A stretch of 64,000 nucleotides of DNA. Source: Nitrosomonas sp. sh817. Its GTDB lineage: Bacteria > Pseudomonadota > Gammaproteobacteria > Burkholderiales > Nitrosomonadaceae. The stretch spans positions 2,737,691 through 2,801,690 of the forward strand of contig NZ_CP133083.1 of NCBI RefSeq assembly GCF_030908545.1, given 5' to 3'. The position numbers were made by a program, and so were the translations under genes. Shown here piece after piece: positions 41,365-51,200 of the stretch. Below the pieces are notes generated by a model. The model was not told the DNA's origin, did not search any database, and worked only from the letters and a program-made list of their open reading frames with translations. Each line of letters starts with the position of its first letter. Position 1 is the stretch's first letter.

Positions 41365-43077
41365 ATGACTAATGCTTCCCCTGCTACCCAGAAATCCCCC
41401 GAAAGTTTTGCTCAACTCTTTGAAGAAAGTCTCACACGCCAGGAAATGCGCATCGGCGAAGTTATCACCGCCGAGGTGGTTCGCGTTGATTACAATATTG
41501 TTGTTGTCAATGCAGGCCTTAAATCAGAAAGTTTTATTCCGGTCGAAGAATTCAAAAATGACCGCGGCGAAATTGAAGTAAAACCCGGCGATTTTATCAG
41601 TGTCGCCATCGAATCGCTCGAAGATGGTTTTGGAGAAACACGCCTTTCCCGCGACAAGGCAAAACGCCTCACCGCGTGGCATGATTTGGAAGAAGCCATG
41701 GAAAGCGGAAAAATCGTGACCGGAATGGTCAATGGCAAGGTGAAGGGCGGCCTGACAGCGATGATTAACGGTATCCGCGCATTTTTGCCAGGCTCGCTAG
41801 TCGATATACGTCCGGTAAAAGACACTACGCCTTATGAAAATAAGGAAATGGAATTCAAGGTTATCAAGCTAGACCGTAAACGTAACAACGTGGTCGTGTC
41901 ACGCCGCGCAGTCTTGGAAGCAACACAGGGCGCCGATCGTGAAACCTTGCTATCGAATCTGCAAGAAGGCGCCATTGTTCATGGAATCGTCAAGAATATT
42001 ACGGATTACGGTGCATTTGTCGATTTGGGCGGTATTGACGGTCTATTGCATATTACCGATTTAGCATGGCGCCGCGTCAAACATCCTTCCGAGGTTGTTA
42101 CTATCGGCGATGAAGTCACCGCCAAAGTTCTTAAATTCGATCAAGAAAAGAACCGCGTATCCTTGGGCATGAAGCAACTCACCGAGGACCCTTGGGTTGG
42201 ATTATCACGCCGTTACCCAGCACGCACCCGCCTGTTTGGAAAAGTTACCAATCTGACCGACTACGGTGCATTCATCGAAATTGAACAGGGCATCGAAGGT
42301 TTGGTTCACGTTTCCGAAATGGATTGGACCAACAAAAATGTCTACCCATCCAAGATTGTGCAGCTCGGAGACGAAGTCGAGGTCATGATCCTTGAGATTG
42401 ATGAAGAACGGCGCCGTATCTCCCTGGGTATGAAACAATGCCAGCAAAATCCATGGGAAGAGTTTGCTGCTGCGCATGAAAAAGGCGACAAGGTTCGCGG
42501 ACAGATTAAATCGATTACCGATTTCGGCGTATTTATCGGACTCCCCGGCAATATTGACGGTCTGGTGCATTTATCCGATTTATCCTGGAATCAACCTGGC
42601 GAAGAAACGGTTCTAAACTACAAGAAAGGCGATGAGGTTGAAGCGATTATCCTATCCATCGACGTCGAAAGAGAGCGGATCTCACTGGGTATCAAACAGA
42701 TGGAAGGTGATCCATTTACCAGTTTTGTCGCGGAACATGACAAAAACAGCATCATTGAAGGCACGGTAAAATCCATTGATGCGAAAGGCGCTGTCATTGC
42801 TTTAACCGATGAAGTGGAAGGATACTTGCGCGCTTCCGAAGTCTCGCGCGATCGCGTTGAAGATATCCGCACCCATTTGAAGGAAGGCGATAAGGTTGAA
42901 ACCATGATTATCAACGTCGACCGCAAGAATCGGACGATCAATCTCTCGATCAAAGCAAAAGATAAGTCAGACGAAACCAGCGCTATGCAAAAAATTAAAG
43001 CGCCGACTAACGCTGGAACAACCAGCCTGGGTGCGCTTCTAAAAGCTAAAATGGATAGCAAAAGTACTGAGCAATAA
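41365..43077 (+). CDS. rpsA: 30S ribosomal protein S1
   Basis: S1 brings mRNA to the 30S subunit. The 570-residue protein consists of six S1 RNA-binding repeats; repeated blocks such as [43 protein letters not shown] and [19 protein letters not shown] are plain (only their starts need be compared). Length and repeat count match E. coli S1 (557). ihfB follows after eight bases. Confidence 0.98.
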   Translation: MTNASPATQKSPESFAQLFEESLTRQEMRIGEVITAEVVRVDYNIVVVNAGLKSESFIPVEEFKNDRGEIEVKPGDFISVAIESLEDGFGETRLSRDKAKRLTAWHDLEEAMESGKIVTGMVNGKVKGGLTAMINGIRAFLPGSLVDIRPVKDTTPYENKEMEFKVIKLDRKRNNVVVSRRAVLEATQGADRETLLSNLQEGAIVHGIVKNITDYGAFVDLGGIDGLLHITDLAWRRVKHPSEVVTIGDEVTAKVLKFDQEKNRVSLGMKQLTEDPWVGLSRRYPARTRLFGKVTNLTDYGAFIEIEQGIEGLVHVSEMDWTNKNVYPSKIVQLGDEVEVMILEIDEERRRISLGMKQCQQNPWEEFAAAHEKGDKVRGQIKSITDFGVFIGLPGNIDGLVHLSDLSWNQPGEETVLNYKKGDEVEAIILSIDVERERISLGIKQMEGDPFTSFVAEHDKNSIIEGTVKSIDAKGAVIALTDEVEGYLRASEVSRDRVEDIRTHLKEGDKVETMIINVDRKNRTINLSIKAKDKSDETSAMQKIKAPTNAGTTSLGALLKAKMDSKSTEQ

Positions 43078-43085
43078 GGAATTTT

Positions 43086-43376
43086 ATGACAAAATCTGAA
43101 TTGATTTCTCGACTTGCGGCACGTTTTCCGCAGCTTGTGACTAAAGATGCCGAACTTTCCGTTAAAACGATTATCGATGCCATGGCCAGAAGCTTGGCCA
43201 AGGGCGAGCGAATCGAGATCCGGGGTTTTGGAAGCTTTGATCTGAATTACCGGCCGCCACGCGTCGGCCGTAATCCTAAGTCAGGCGAGAAAGTTAAAGT
43301 ACCGGAAAAATATGTTCCGCATTTCAAAGCTGGCAAAGAAATGCGCGAACGTGTTGATTTTAAAGATAAGAAGTAG
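43086..43376 (+). CDS. ihfB: Integration host factor subunit beta
   Basis: IHF-beta is a DNA-bending nucleoid protein that works as a heterodimer with IHF-alpha. The 96-residue chain has the HU/IHF fold with [15 protein letters not shown] and the DNA-clamping arm [15 protein letters not shown], including the Pro that intercalates in the minor groove. It is eight bases after rpsA and ends at a strong hairpin. Confidence 0.97.
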   Translation: MTKSELISRLAARFPQLVTKDAELSVKTIIDAMARSLAKGERIEIRGFGSFDLNYRPPRVGRNPKSGEKVKVPEKYVPHFKAGKEMRERVDFKDKK

Positions 43377-43385
43377 ATTTACTTT

Positions 43386-43433
43386 CTAATCACGAGAAAT
43401 TGCTTGATTTCGCTTGCAATCCCTCGTGATTAG
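43386..43433 (+). terminator. Hairpin terminator after ihfB
   Basis: An 11-bp perfect inverted repeat, CTAATCACGAG (43386-43396) and CTCGTGATTAG (43423-43433), encloses a second 5-bp stem (ATTGC/GCAAT). It lies 10 bases after the ihfB stop. The U tract is weak. Confidence 0.68.
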
Positions 43434-43497
43434 TTACTTGTATAAACTGCTTTTAGTTTTTTATCATAATCAATAACTTGTATGGATTATTCTTATC

Positions 43498-43704
43498 ATG
43501 ATGAAACTAATCACATGGCTTTCACGCATTTTTATTTTTGTAGCGCTTGCGGTCTTTGCTTCTAATAACACGCAGCTTATTACGTTGCAATACTACTTCG
43601 ACAAATCAATAGAACTTCCTTTAAGTGTTGCTTTGCTGATCTTCTTTGCTGCGGGTGCGCTCATTGCGGCGGTTGTGGTTCGATGCCGTTGCCATACTGA
43701 TTAA
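43498..43704 (+). CDS. lapA: LapA-like (DUF1049) small membrane protein
   Basis: A 68-residue protein with two transmembrane helices (about 3-20 and 42-62) and the conserved [13 protein letters not shown] between them, as in LapA/YciS, which works with LapB to tune LPS synthesis in E. coli. It is shorter than E. coli LapA (102) and lacks the cytoplasmic coiled tail. LapB, which normally follows, is absent; pyrF comes next after 20 bases. Confidence 0.78.
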   Translation: MMKLITWLSRIFIFVALAVFASNNTQLITLQYYFDKSIELPLSVALLIFFAAGALIAAVVVRCRCHTD

Positions 43705-43724
43705 AAACATTCTCCTACTCTTGC

Positions 43725-44423
43725 ATGCCTGAATCACGCATCATTGTTGCACTGGATTATTCGAATGAAACCGATGCGTGGCACTTAATCAACAAATTAG
43801 AGCCGCAACTGTGCCGGTTAAAAGTCGGCAAGGAACTGTTCACGATTGCAGGTCCGCGCTTTGTTGAAAAACTCGTATCCACAGGGTACGACGTTTTCCT
43901 TGATTTGAAATTCCACGATATCCCCAATACTGTTGCGCAGGCATGCAAAGCTGCCGCGGGTCTCGGCGTATGGATGCTCAATGTTCATGCCCTAGGCGGG
44001 CGGAAAATGATGCTGGCGGCACGTGATGCGATCCAGACTACTTCAACGAAATTAATCGCGGTCACTTTACTGACAAGTCTGGATAAGGAAGACCTTGCAG
44101 AAATCGGCTTGCCGGGCCAGCCAGCCGATATCGTTCAACGCTTGGCGCACTTAGCGTATGACTGCGGAATGGATGGCGTTGTTTGCTCTGCTCAAGAGGC
44201 CATTCAGCTTCGGCAAACATTGGGACATAGTTTTTGCTTGGTTACACCTGGAATACGGCCTGCGGATGCTCATTCCGGCGATCAGAAACGTATCACAACC
44301 CCCGCTCAGGCCATTATCAATGGCGCACATTACTTGGTAATCGGCCGGCCAATCACGCAAGCGCAAGACCCGGTGCTCACATGTGAGCGATTGAATGCTG
44401 AAATCGCTATTTTACAATCGTAA
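43725..44423 (+). CDS. pyrF: Orotidine 5'-phosphate decarboxylase
   Basis: PyrF makes UMP from OMP. The 232-residue protein has [13 protein letters not shown] at the start, the catalytic [14 protein letters not shown] near residue 60 with the Asp-Lys-Asp set, and TPGIRP near 182 followed by GRPITQA. It matches the type 1 bacterial enzyme over its whole length. Confidence 0.96.
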   Translation: MPESRIIVALDYSNETDAWHLINKLEPQLCRLKVGKELFTIAGPRFVEKLVSTGYDVFLDLKFHDIPNTVAQACKAAAGLGVWMLNVHALGGRKMMLAARDAIQTTSTKLIAVTLLTSLDKEDLAEIGLPGQPADIVQRLAHLAYDCGMDGVVCSAQEAIQLRQTLGHSFCLVTPGIRPADAHSGDQKRITTPAQAIINGAHYLVIGRPITQAQDPVLTCERLNAEIAILQS

Positions 44424-44469
44424 TATCTGTATCTGCTGCATTATTGCCACAAACTTCAAGCTGATCTGA

Positions 44470-46005
44470 TCACACTATTTGCAACACTCTCAATATCGGT
44501 AATTGTTTCTCTAGAAATTTCTCTGCTTGTTCTTTCAATTCTTGGATATTGTCATGATCCGTTTCAAGTGTTTTTCCTTGCTTGATAATTTTCTGACCTT
44601 GTCCCGCCAGTATCTGCCAAGCAAATTGCACGCAGTCATCGGCATTTTTCTTGCCTTTACTCATCGCAAGCAGAAATAACTGCTGAAATCGCCCTATCGC
44701 GACACCGCCGCCAGTCACCGGACTCGCTAAACATGCGATATCACCTGAACTTGCGGATTTCTTCAAAAGGAATTGATTCAATTTATCGGTTTGTTTCTTT
44801 GCCCGGCTGATTTCACTGTCTTCCTGAACTAATGACAATTGTCCGGAGCCAGTCAATATCATGACAGCTTGAACGATCTGCGCAAGCGTGATTTGCCGGC
44901 CTTGCAAGGTCTGTTCCAGTTGACCAACCGTTTTAATCTTATAGTCTGCTAGCACATCCAGAATGGGACCATATACAGCTTCGCTGAGCGTTGCCTGACC
45001 CAGTGCGCCCGTTACTTTCATTTCCGCTTCTGAGCGATGAACCGTTAATACTATCCGAAGCTCGCGATTCCTTTCGATCTGCTCTAGTTTTGAAATACTA
45101 CAGCTGCCTTTCACCCAGTAATCCCGGCGGAATTGCTGATTAACAATAAAATCTCTTACACTCTCCCGAAACATCGCATCAGGAATTTCCTTTAATAAAT
45201 TCTGCTGCGCCTCGGTCAAATTGATGATATCGATATGGTCGATTGGGTTTACGGAGCATGCAAAGTTTAATTTTGCCGGTGCAAGCCATTCCATCATGGT
45301 TGCGAAGTGAATCGGGTGCCAATCGCGATTAAAATACTCATGAGCCAGATAATGCCGGTTCTGCGCCTTTACTTTCTTCACTCTCTCAGCAATTTGCGGA
45401 TTAATTTTCGAATATATCGGATTTACCGCTAATAACCTTTCAGAAAAATCCAGCGCACCATTGATGCGATTGACAATCCCGTGACCTTCAGCACCCAGTG
45501 TTTTTGCATGCTCAGTCCATAAGTGACGAACTGGCAAAAACGGCGACCAGCCGGGCAAAGTGTTATAGCTGATGTATAACACGCCGCCGACCTTTAATTT
45601 TCTTTTAATAAAATCGACGATTATCGTCCTGTTTTCGTCATTGATCCAACTCCAGATACCGTGCACCCCTATGAAATCGAATTCCGGCAGATCTGTGCGC
45701 ACAGCGAATTCACTAAAACTGTCATCATAAAGTCTTACACCGGCTCCTGAAACCTCTCCCAATTCTTTGGCAAATACAACCTGGGATGGATTGAAATCGG
45801 TGCCATACCACTCGATCTGGGAAGCAGCCGCATGGGCGTTAATACTTAATCCTTGCCCAAACCCTAGCTCGCATGCAGTATTAATTTTTGGGAACTTAAG
45901 TCCTGCATGAGTGAATAGTTGCTTGATGCGCAATGGATTAAGTTCGGAATAATATCCATAGGTATAACCTATATCTGCTACATAGCCACCGGTCCAGTCA
46001 TTCAT
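44470..46005 (-). CDS. SAM-dependent methyltransferase with methyltransferase regulatory domain (protein-lysine-methyltransferase-like)
   Basis: A 511-residue protein. The N-terminal class I methyltransferase has the SAM motif CELGFGQGLSINAHA near residue 43 and the acidic GTDFNPSQ near 69. A methyltransferase regulatory domain follows (about 225-310, with NPIDHIDIINLTEAQQNLL and RESVRDFIVNQQFRRDYWVKG), then a C-terminal helical part. In Rickettsia, enzymes with this architecture methylate lysines of the surface protein OmpB. The gene lies directly downstream of the S-layer-like gene on the same strand, separated by a strong terminator. Methylation of that surface protein is therefore an attractive but unproved role. 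Confidence 0.8.
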   Translation of the reverse strand: MNDWTGGYVADIGYTYGYYSELNPLRIKQLFTHAGLKFPKINTACELGFGQGLSINAHAAASQIEWYGTDFNPSQVVFAKELGEVSGAGVRLYDDSFSEFAVRTDLPEFDFIGVHGIWSWINDENRTIIVDFIKRKLKVGGVLYISYNTLPGWSPFLPVRHLWTEHAKTLGAEGHGIVNRINGALDFSERLLAVNPIYSKINPQIAERVKKVKAQNRHYLAHEYFNRDWHPIHFATMMEWLAPAKLNFACSVNPIDHIDIINLTEAQQNLLKEIPDAMFRESVRDFIVNQQFRRDYWVKGSCSISKLEQIERNRELRIVLTVHRSEAEMKVTGALGQATLSEAVYGPILDVLADYKIKTVGQLEQTLQGRQITLAQIVQAVMILTGSGQLSLVQEDSEISRAKKQTDKLNQFLLKKSASSGDIACLASPVTGGGVAIGRFQQLFLLAMSKGKKNADDCVQFAWQILAGQGQKIIKQGKTLETDHDNIQELKEQAEKFLEKQLPILRVLQIV

Positions 46006-46112
46006 AACGCTTTATTCTGAAAATTGATATTTGATTCTCACGTCGAATTGATGCACTCGAAATTCCTTGGTTCAGTACTTCCGCACCTTTGAGCATCACG
46101 ATTTCTTCGCGC

Positions 46113-46155
46113 AAAAAAAAAACAAAGGCCAAATCAAAATTGATTTGGCCTTTGT
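46113..46155 (-). terminator. Very strong intrinsic terminator after the S-layer-like gene
   Basis: ACAAAGGCCAAATCAA (46122-46137) and TTGATTTGGCCTTTGT (46140-46155) are perfect 16-base arms, and a run of ten A on the plus strand (46113-46122) gives a U tract on the minus-strand transcript. It begins about 39 bases after the stop codon. Confidence 0.94.
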
Positions 46156-46193
46156 AGTTACAAACTTAAAACTGCTAAGTTCGTTTTTTTCCC

Positions 46194-48578
46194 TTACGCT
46201 ACTACTGTGAATACCAGCTGATCAGTAGATGCGTTGTAGATTAACGTATCATTGGTACCTGTACCGGTAATCGTCAATTGATAGTCATCTGCTGCTGCAT
46301 ACGAACCGTCACCGTTCAAGTCAATTTGAAGGGTCAATGTACCACCCGCTTGTGAAGCAGCGATATTGGTGGTAGCACTAAGCGTTGTAGCTGTAATTCC
46401 ATCATAAACATTGACATTTGCACTAGTTGCTGACAGCACCGTTCCGCCGCTCTTCAACAATGCTTCCAATGCAGCGGTGAAGTCGATCGTTACGGTATCG
46501 CCTGCCGCTACGCCGGTCAAAGTCAGTGTTGAAGAATCGCCTGCTTTAATATCACCGGCATTCAATGCGGTTGCACCGTACTTCAGAGTATGCGCGGAAG
46601 TACCACCACCAGCGACTGTGACGGTATCCGAGCCACCACCTAGATACAAAGTTGAAGTGATGGTAGCAGCATTATCGATGTCGATAGTATCATCACCACC
46701 GGTAGTTTTTACCAGCAGAGAAGTCATCGTTGATAAACTAGTATCGATAAATACAGCCGCGTCGTTAGTCAAACCAGACGCATCAATTTCAGTCGGATTG
46801 GTACTGGCCGCTGTTACTAATCTTAATGCCTCGTTACCTGTGATCACAACTTTTTCAGAATCAGTTGCAGTCAGTGTCACCGAATTCTCTTCCGCGCCAC
46901 CCACGGTTTTGGTCGAAGAACCGTCACCGATCGATTTCAGATTAATCACGTCAGCATTTGCAAATACCAGCGAGGTTACATCGATACCGTCAGCGGCTTT
47001 TGTTACACTGTTATCCAGTGAAATGGTTGTGGTATCGCTGGTACCGCCCGATACGAAATCGCTTGCGGTCAGTGTCAATGTCGTTGGTGCATCACCGTTG
47101 ATAGTGATATTACCGGTAGTAGCAGCATTGATATTTGAAACAGTTGCTGCACCGCCAGTTTCGCTAATCACCAAGCCTGTAATGGTGTTTTTAGCGCCAA
47201 TGATTGACAGATTGTAAGTTGTCGCATCGGCTCCGGCCACCTCGAATATTTCGAAGCCGGTGATACCAACCACTTCAGCCGCGGTATCCACGGTATCCGC
47301 GTCAGACACGCTCAATGTGTCGGTGCCGTCACCGCCGGTCAGAACATCTTTCGCATCGATTGTTGCACCCATTACAATCTTGTCATTACCTTTACCGCCG
47401 GTAAAGGTCAGATCAGACGCGCCCAAACCGCTGATTGTCACGTCACCGGTAGCAGTTCCTGCGTTAATGGTTTTAACCGTCGTCAATGCATGCTGCAAAT
47501 CCAGCGCTTTACTGCCAGCAATATTGATGGTTGCCAGTTTTCCACCTGCATCGGTCAATGTCACATAACTGTCGTTTCCGGAAGCCGTTAGGTCCAATTG
47601 AGTTACTGCGGTTCCTGTCAGTGCAACAGTTGCGTCAGTCGTTTTACTACCTGCTTTATCTAGCGTCACTGCCAAGGTGGTTGGATCGTTGCCTGCGATA
47701 GTCGCTGTCGTACCGCCTGCTTGATTGGTCAGCTTGATCGCCTGGCTTGCACCAACCGTTAAGGTTTGGGTACCGAAACCATCGACTTCAATCGAGGTCA
47801 CATCCGATTTAGCTGAAAAATCGATGTTACCGCCCGGCGCATTGTAGTAAACGTTTTCAATGCCTGAAATATTAGGAACAGTAGCAGTTCCGTAGATTTT
47901 CAGTATGTCGGTTCCCGTTCCGCCAACCAAGGTATCGCCTGCGGATGCTGAAACGTTATCGCCAATAAACACATCGTTACCGGAAGAGCCTGTGAATGCA
48001 TCGGTTGTGTTTGTCAGCGTGAATGTTTTGCCAACGGTTGAGCCGCTGCCTTCCAGAATATTTGCCACATCTTCATCGGTATAAGGCGCCGTGCCGGTTA
48101 CATTGCTCAAAACCTTTTGCAACGTATCCAGATCAGATGCTGAACTGGTTTTTGAATAAGCTGCAGAAACTAATGCTTTGTTATCCAGCAACGTTTTAGC
48201 TTCAGTAAAAGCCGTATCGGTAGTTGTCGACAGGAAAGTCACCGCATCATAAACGATAGCACCGAAGCCATCCCCAGCTTCGATACGATCATGAAAATAA
48301 TCATGCGCTTGGGCGCCTGCGCTTGCCGCATCATCGCTATCGGTCAGACCGAAATTTTTCATCAGAACATCAACTTGATCTTCAACAGTCACTTTACCGG
48401 CCAGAATGCCTGTGGTAAACAATGGCAGAGCAGCATATGCATTTGATAATTGCTGGGTTGTGCCACCGTTTGAAACAAAATTTGCCAGCTCGGACAGATT
48501 GCTACCGCCCGGTGCTGCATTGAATAAGCCTGCAACAATTTTCAGAATTTCGGTTTGTTGTGCACTCGTAATAGCCAT
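46194..48578 (-). CDS. Large RTX/S-layer-like secreted surface protein
   Basis: A 794-residue protein with no N-terminal signal peptide and no cysteine that I can see. Residues 1-176 form a helical domain (VAGLFNAAPGGSNLSELANFV ... YTDEDVANIL). From about 196 to the end it is Thr/Gly/Ala/Asp-rich beta-repeat sequence with Ca-binding RTX-like pieces: GSSGNDVFIGDN, LVGGTGTD, GGKGNDKIV, LTGGDGTD, TGGDDTIDID, GGGSDTV. The C-terminus (NDTLIYNASTDQLVFTVVA) resembles type I secretion signals. This fits an abundant S-layer or RsaA-like protein. AAGGGAG lies five bases before the ATG and a very strong terminator follows. No type I secretion genes are in the window. Confidence 0.82.
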   Translation of the reverse strand: MAITSAQQTEILKIVAGLFNAAPGGSNLSELANFVSNGGTTQQLSNAYAALPLFTTGILAGKVTVEDQVDVLMKNFGLTDSDDAASAGAQAHDYFHDRIEAGDGFGAIVYDAVTFLSTTTDTAFTEAKTLLDNKALVSAAYSKTSSASDLDTLQKVLSNVTGTAPYTDEDVANILEGSGSTVGKTFTLTNTTDAFTGSSGNDVFIGDNVSASAGDTLVGGTGTDILKIYGTATVPNISGIENVYYNAPGGNIDFSAKSDVTSIEVDGFGTQTLTVGASQAIKLTNQAGGTTATIAGNDPTTLAVTLDKAGSKTTDATVALTGTAVTQLDLTASGNDSYVTLTDAGGKLATINIAGSKALDLQHALTTVKTINAGTATGDVTISGLGASDLTFTGGKGNDKIVMGATIDAKDVLTGGDGTDTLSVSDADTVDTAAEVVGITGFEIFEVAGADATTYNLSIIGAKNTITGLVISETGGAATVSNINAATTGNITINGDAPTTLTLTASDFVSGGTSDTTTISLDNSVTKAADGIDVTSLVFANADVINLKSIGDGSSTKTVGGAEENSVTLTATDSEKVVITGNEALRLVTAASTNPTEIDASGLTNDAAVFIDTSLSTMTSLLVKTTGGDDTIDIDNAATITSTLYLGGGSDTVTVAGGGTSAHTLKYGATALNAGDIKAGDSSTLTLTGVAAGDTVTIDFTAALEALLKSGGTVLSATSANVNVYDGITATTLSATTNIAASQAGGTLTLQIDLNGDGSYAAADDYQLTITGTGTNDTLIYNASTDQLVFTVVA

Positions 48579-49102
48579 GGGAGCTCCCTTGATAAAAAAT
48601 TAAAAATAATTACGAAAGTAAATTACTTGCAAGTTTTTCACTTTTCACTATGTCTCTTTGTAACCTCTGTGAAAACCAGCAATTTGCCTAGCAGAAATTA
48701 CCACAAAAGCCAAGTTAAAGTGCATTCTGCCCAAAACAATCTTTCAATGCAAGTCTGCTACGGAAGTTTTCTCTAGGATTGTTGCTTATTTGCAACATTT
48801 CTCGTGAATAATAACAGCCATGATTTTAGGTCATTAATCTAAAAAGCCAGTAACGCGGATAATTTTTTCAACTTGAATTGCAAATCCCTGCTACCGGCAC
48901 TTATTAAAATATGGTAGATAACAACATCAAAGGCGCTATTGCTGACAACATTCGCGTTTCATAATTGGTCAGGCATTATACAATATAATACTTATAGCTT
49001 GACCATTATCAGCGAACTCAACTCGTGAACGTTTATCGATTATTATTTTTCGCTTAGGTCTTAGTCTTAGAAAGCACACTGTTATTTTCCTTATTCAATT
49101 TC
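48579..49102. promoter_or_regulatory. Divergent control region between the S-layer-like gene and the glycan cluster
   Basis: This 524-base gene-free stretch is AT-rich and serves two divergent transcription units. Seen: AAGGGAG before the S-layer-like gene; a TATAAT at 48984-48989 on the plus strand without a -35 box that I can defend; a GTTGC...GCAAC inverted repeat at 48781-48796; and three CTTAG copies at 49053-49070, 30-50 bases before the exporter start. No RNA gene or open frame of note is visible. Confidence 0.5.
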
Positions 49103-49933
49103 TTGCATCCGTCCAAACTCAACTATCCGAGTAATTTCTCCAACCTGTGGCAGCACAGCCCGTTGATCGCGCAAATGATCAAACGGGAGATCGTTGCCCG
49201 GTACCGGGGTTCTTTTCTGGGAATATTATGGTCATTCATCAATCCCATTTTGATGCTCGCTATTTACACGTTTGTTTTTGGTGTTGTATTTAAGGTGCGG
49301 CTTGACCCCCAGAACAATGATTTTTACGAAGATAAATTCACCTTTGCGCTTCTTTTATTCACCGGTCTGATTCTCTTTAACTTATTTTCGGAATGCTTGT
49401 CGCGCGCACCCGGATTGATACTCGCCAACGTAAACTATGTGAAGAAAGTCATTTTTCCGCTGGAAATTCTGCCGCTGGTAGCGCTAGGATCAGCCTTGTT
49501 TCATGCCGGTATCAGCTTTCTGGTATTGATTAGCTTTTTATTGATCATCAATCACCCGCTTCATTTAACCATGCTGCTGCTACCCATCATTGTGCTGCCG
49601 TTTGTTTTACTCACGCTGGGATTATCCTGGATGCTCACCTCCATTGGTGTATTTGTACGCGATATTGGTCAATTTATCGGCTTGCTTTTAACCATGCTGT
49701 TATTTCTGAGTCCGATCTTTTATCCTGCATCGGCACTGCCGGAATCCATCCGCGATTATTTATTTCTCAATCCATTGACATTTATTATCGAGCAAGCGAG
49801 AAGCGTCATTCTCTACGGTCAAATGCCGGATTGGATGGGTCTGATCGTATATTACGCGCTGGCTGCATTCATTGCATGGATGGGATTAACCTGGTTTCAT
49901 AAAACCCGGAAAGGTTTTGCAGATGTCCTTTGA
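49103..49933 (+). CDS. wzm: ABC transporter permease for polysaccharide export (Wzm-like)
   Basis: A 276-residue ABC-2 type membrane protein with about six transmembrane helices. LWQHSPLIAQMIKREIVARYRGSFLG near the start is the typical Wzm/KpsM entry (only its core need be compared), and PIFYPASALPESIRDYLFLNP is conserved in O-antigen permeases. It exports a lipid-linked polysaccharide across the inner membrane. The start is TTG; no better ATG precedes it. The wzt gene overlaps its end by 11 bases. Confidence 0.92.
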   Translation: MHPSKLNYPSNFSNLWQHSPLIAQMIKREIVARYRGSFLGILWSFINPILMLAIYTFVFGVVFKVRLDPQNNDFYEDKFTFALLLFTGLILFNLFSECLSRAPGLILANVNYVKKVIFPLEILPLVALGSALFHAGISFLVLISFLLIINHPLHLTMLLLPIIVLPFVLLTLGLSWMLTSIGVFVRDIGQFIGLLLTMLLFLSPIFYPASALPESIRDYLFLNPLTFIIEQARSVILYGQMPDWMGLIVYYALAAFIAWMGLTWFHKTRKGFADVL

Positions 49934-51197
49934 TGCCATTAATTCCGAACCGGCGATAAAAGCCGTCAACTTATCGAAGTGCTATCAACTGTATCAGCAC
50001 CCGAAAGACCGGTTGAAACAATTTTTATGGCCTCACCAGTGGTTAGGGCCGCGGCTGTTTTTCCGGGAATTGCGGGCACTGCATGGAATCGATTTAACCA
50101 TTATGCCGGGTGAAGTGGTCGGTATCGTCGGGCAGAACGGCTCCGGCAAGTCCACTTTGCTGCAATTGGTTTGCGGCACTTTAACGCCCACCAGCGGCGA
50201 AGTCCGGGTCAATGGCCGGATTGCCGCGCTATTGGAGCTTGGCGCCGGCTTCAATCCGGAATTTAGCGGACGTGAAAACATTCTGATGAGCTCGGCGATT
50301 ATGGGATTGAGTCAAGCGGAAATTGCCGCCCGCATCGATGACATCATTGATTTCTCGGGTGTCCGGGACTTTATCGACCAGCCGGTCAAAACCTATTCCA
50401 GCGGCATGTATGTGCGCCTGGCTTTTTCCGTCGCGATTAACGTTGACCCCGACATTCTGGTGATTGATGAAGCCTTATCCGTCGGCGACGGCGCCTTCGC
50501 CCGCAAATCATTTGCGCGTATCATGCAAATGCGCGACGCAGGAAAAACCATCTTGTTTTGCTCGCATTCGTTATTCCAGGTGGAATCGTTGTGCTCCCGG
50601 ACGATCTGGATTAATCACGGCCGCATGATGATGGACGGAGAATCAGCCGGAGTCGTAACCGCCTATCAAGCATTTCTTGACAAGAACAGCAATGCAACGA
50701 ATACAGTGCCTGATACTATTACCAATACCAATCAAACTGTTGCGCCGGAAAGTCATGAACATCCTTCCGGCACCGCCCGGCTGTTAAAAGTAAAACTGCA
50801 AGAGAATAATGCGAATGTGCAGCATGCTATTATCATGAGCGGCGAATCCAGCGTTCGGGTATCGGTTGCCTTTGCTTCCGATCCGCTGTTGCCTTGCCCC
50901 AATGTCGCAATGACGCTGCAAACGCCGGATGGGCGCACGATTACCAGCGCGGCAACGTGGGAAGATCAATTCATCCTGCAACGGACAGCGGAAGGAAAGG
51001 GCGAAGTCAGCCTTAAACTAGACAAAATACCGTTACTTAAAGGTGATTATCTGATTAATATCTATCTGATGTGTGAACGCGGTTTGCACATTTATGATAC
51101 AGCGGTTGCGGCAGCCACGCTTCAGATCAAACAATCAGGCCGCTTACAGGGTTATTTCTCGATCCCGCACCGATGGGAAAATACGCTTGATGGCTAA
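49923..51197 (+). CDS. wzt: ABC transporter ATPase with C-terminal glycan-binding domain (Wzt-like)
   Basis: A 424-residue protein. The ATPase half has Walker A GQNGSGKST (70-78), the signature YSSGMYVRLAFSVA near 155, and Walker B DILVIDEAL. The part from about residue 270 is a beta-sandwich-like extension ending GRLQGYFSIPHRW, characteristic of the Wzt C-terminal domain. In E. coli O9a this domain binds the capped end of the finished O-polysaccharide. Its presence suggests that chain length here is set by a terminal cap. ATG 49923 has GGAAAGG upstream. Confidence 0.93.
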   Translation: MSFDAINSEPAIKAVNLSKCYQLYQHPKDRLKQFLWPHQWLGPRLFFRELRALHGIDLTIMPGEVVGIVGQNGSGKSTLLQLVCGTLTPTSGEVRVNGRIAALLELGAGFNPEFSGRENILMSSAIMGLSQAEIAARIDDIIDFSGVRDFIDQPVKTYSSGMYVRLAFSVAINVDPDILVIDEALSVGDGAFARKSFARIMQMRDAGKTILFCSHSLFQVESLCSRTIWINHGRMMMDGESAGVVTAYQAFLDKNSNATNTVPDTITNTNQTVAPESHEHPSGTARLLKVKLQENNANVQHAIIMSGESSVRVSVAFASDPLLPCPNVAMTLQTPDGRTITSAATWEDQFILQRTAEGKGEVSLKLDKIPLLKGDYLINIYLMCERGLHIYDTAVAAATLQIKQSGRLQGYFSIPHRWENTLDG

Positions 51198-51200
51198 AGT

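Noticed and set aside
46411-47217. A 268-codon open frame on the plus strand opposite the S-layer-like gene
   Set aside because: It is explained by the repetitive Thr/Gly/Ala/Asp codon composition of the real minus-strand gene, has no ribosome-binding site and shows no protein-like motif.
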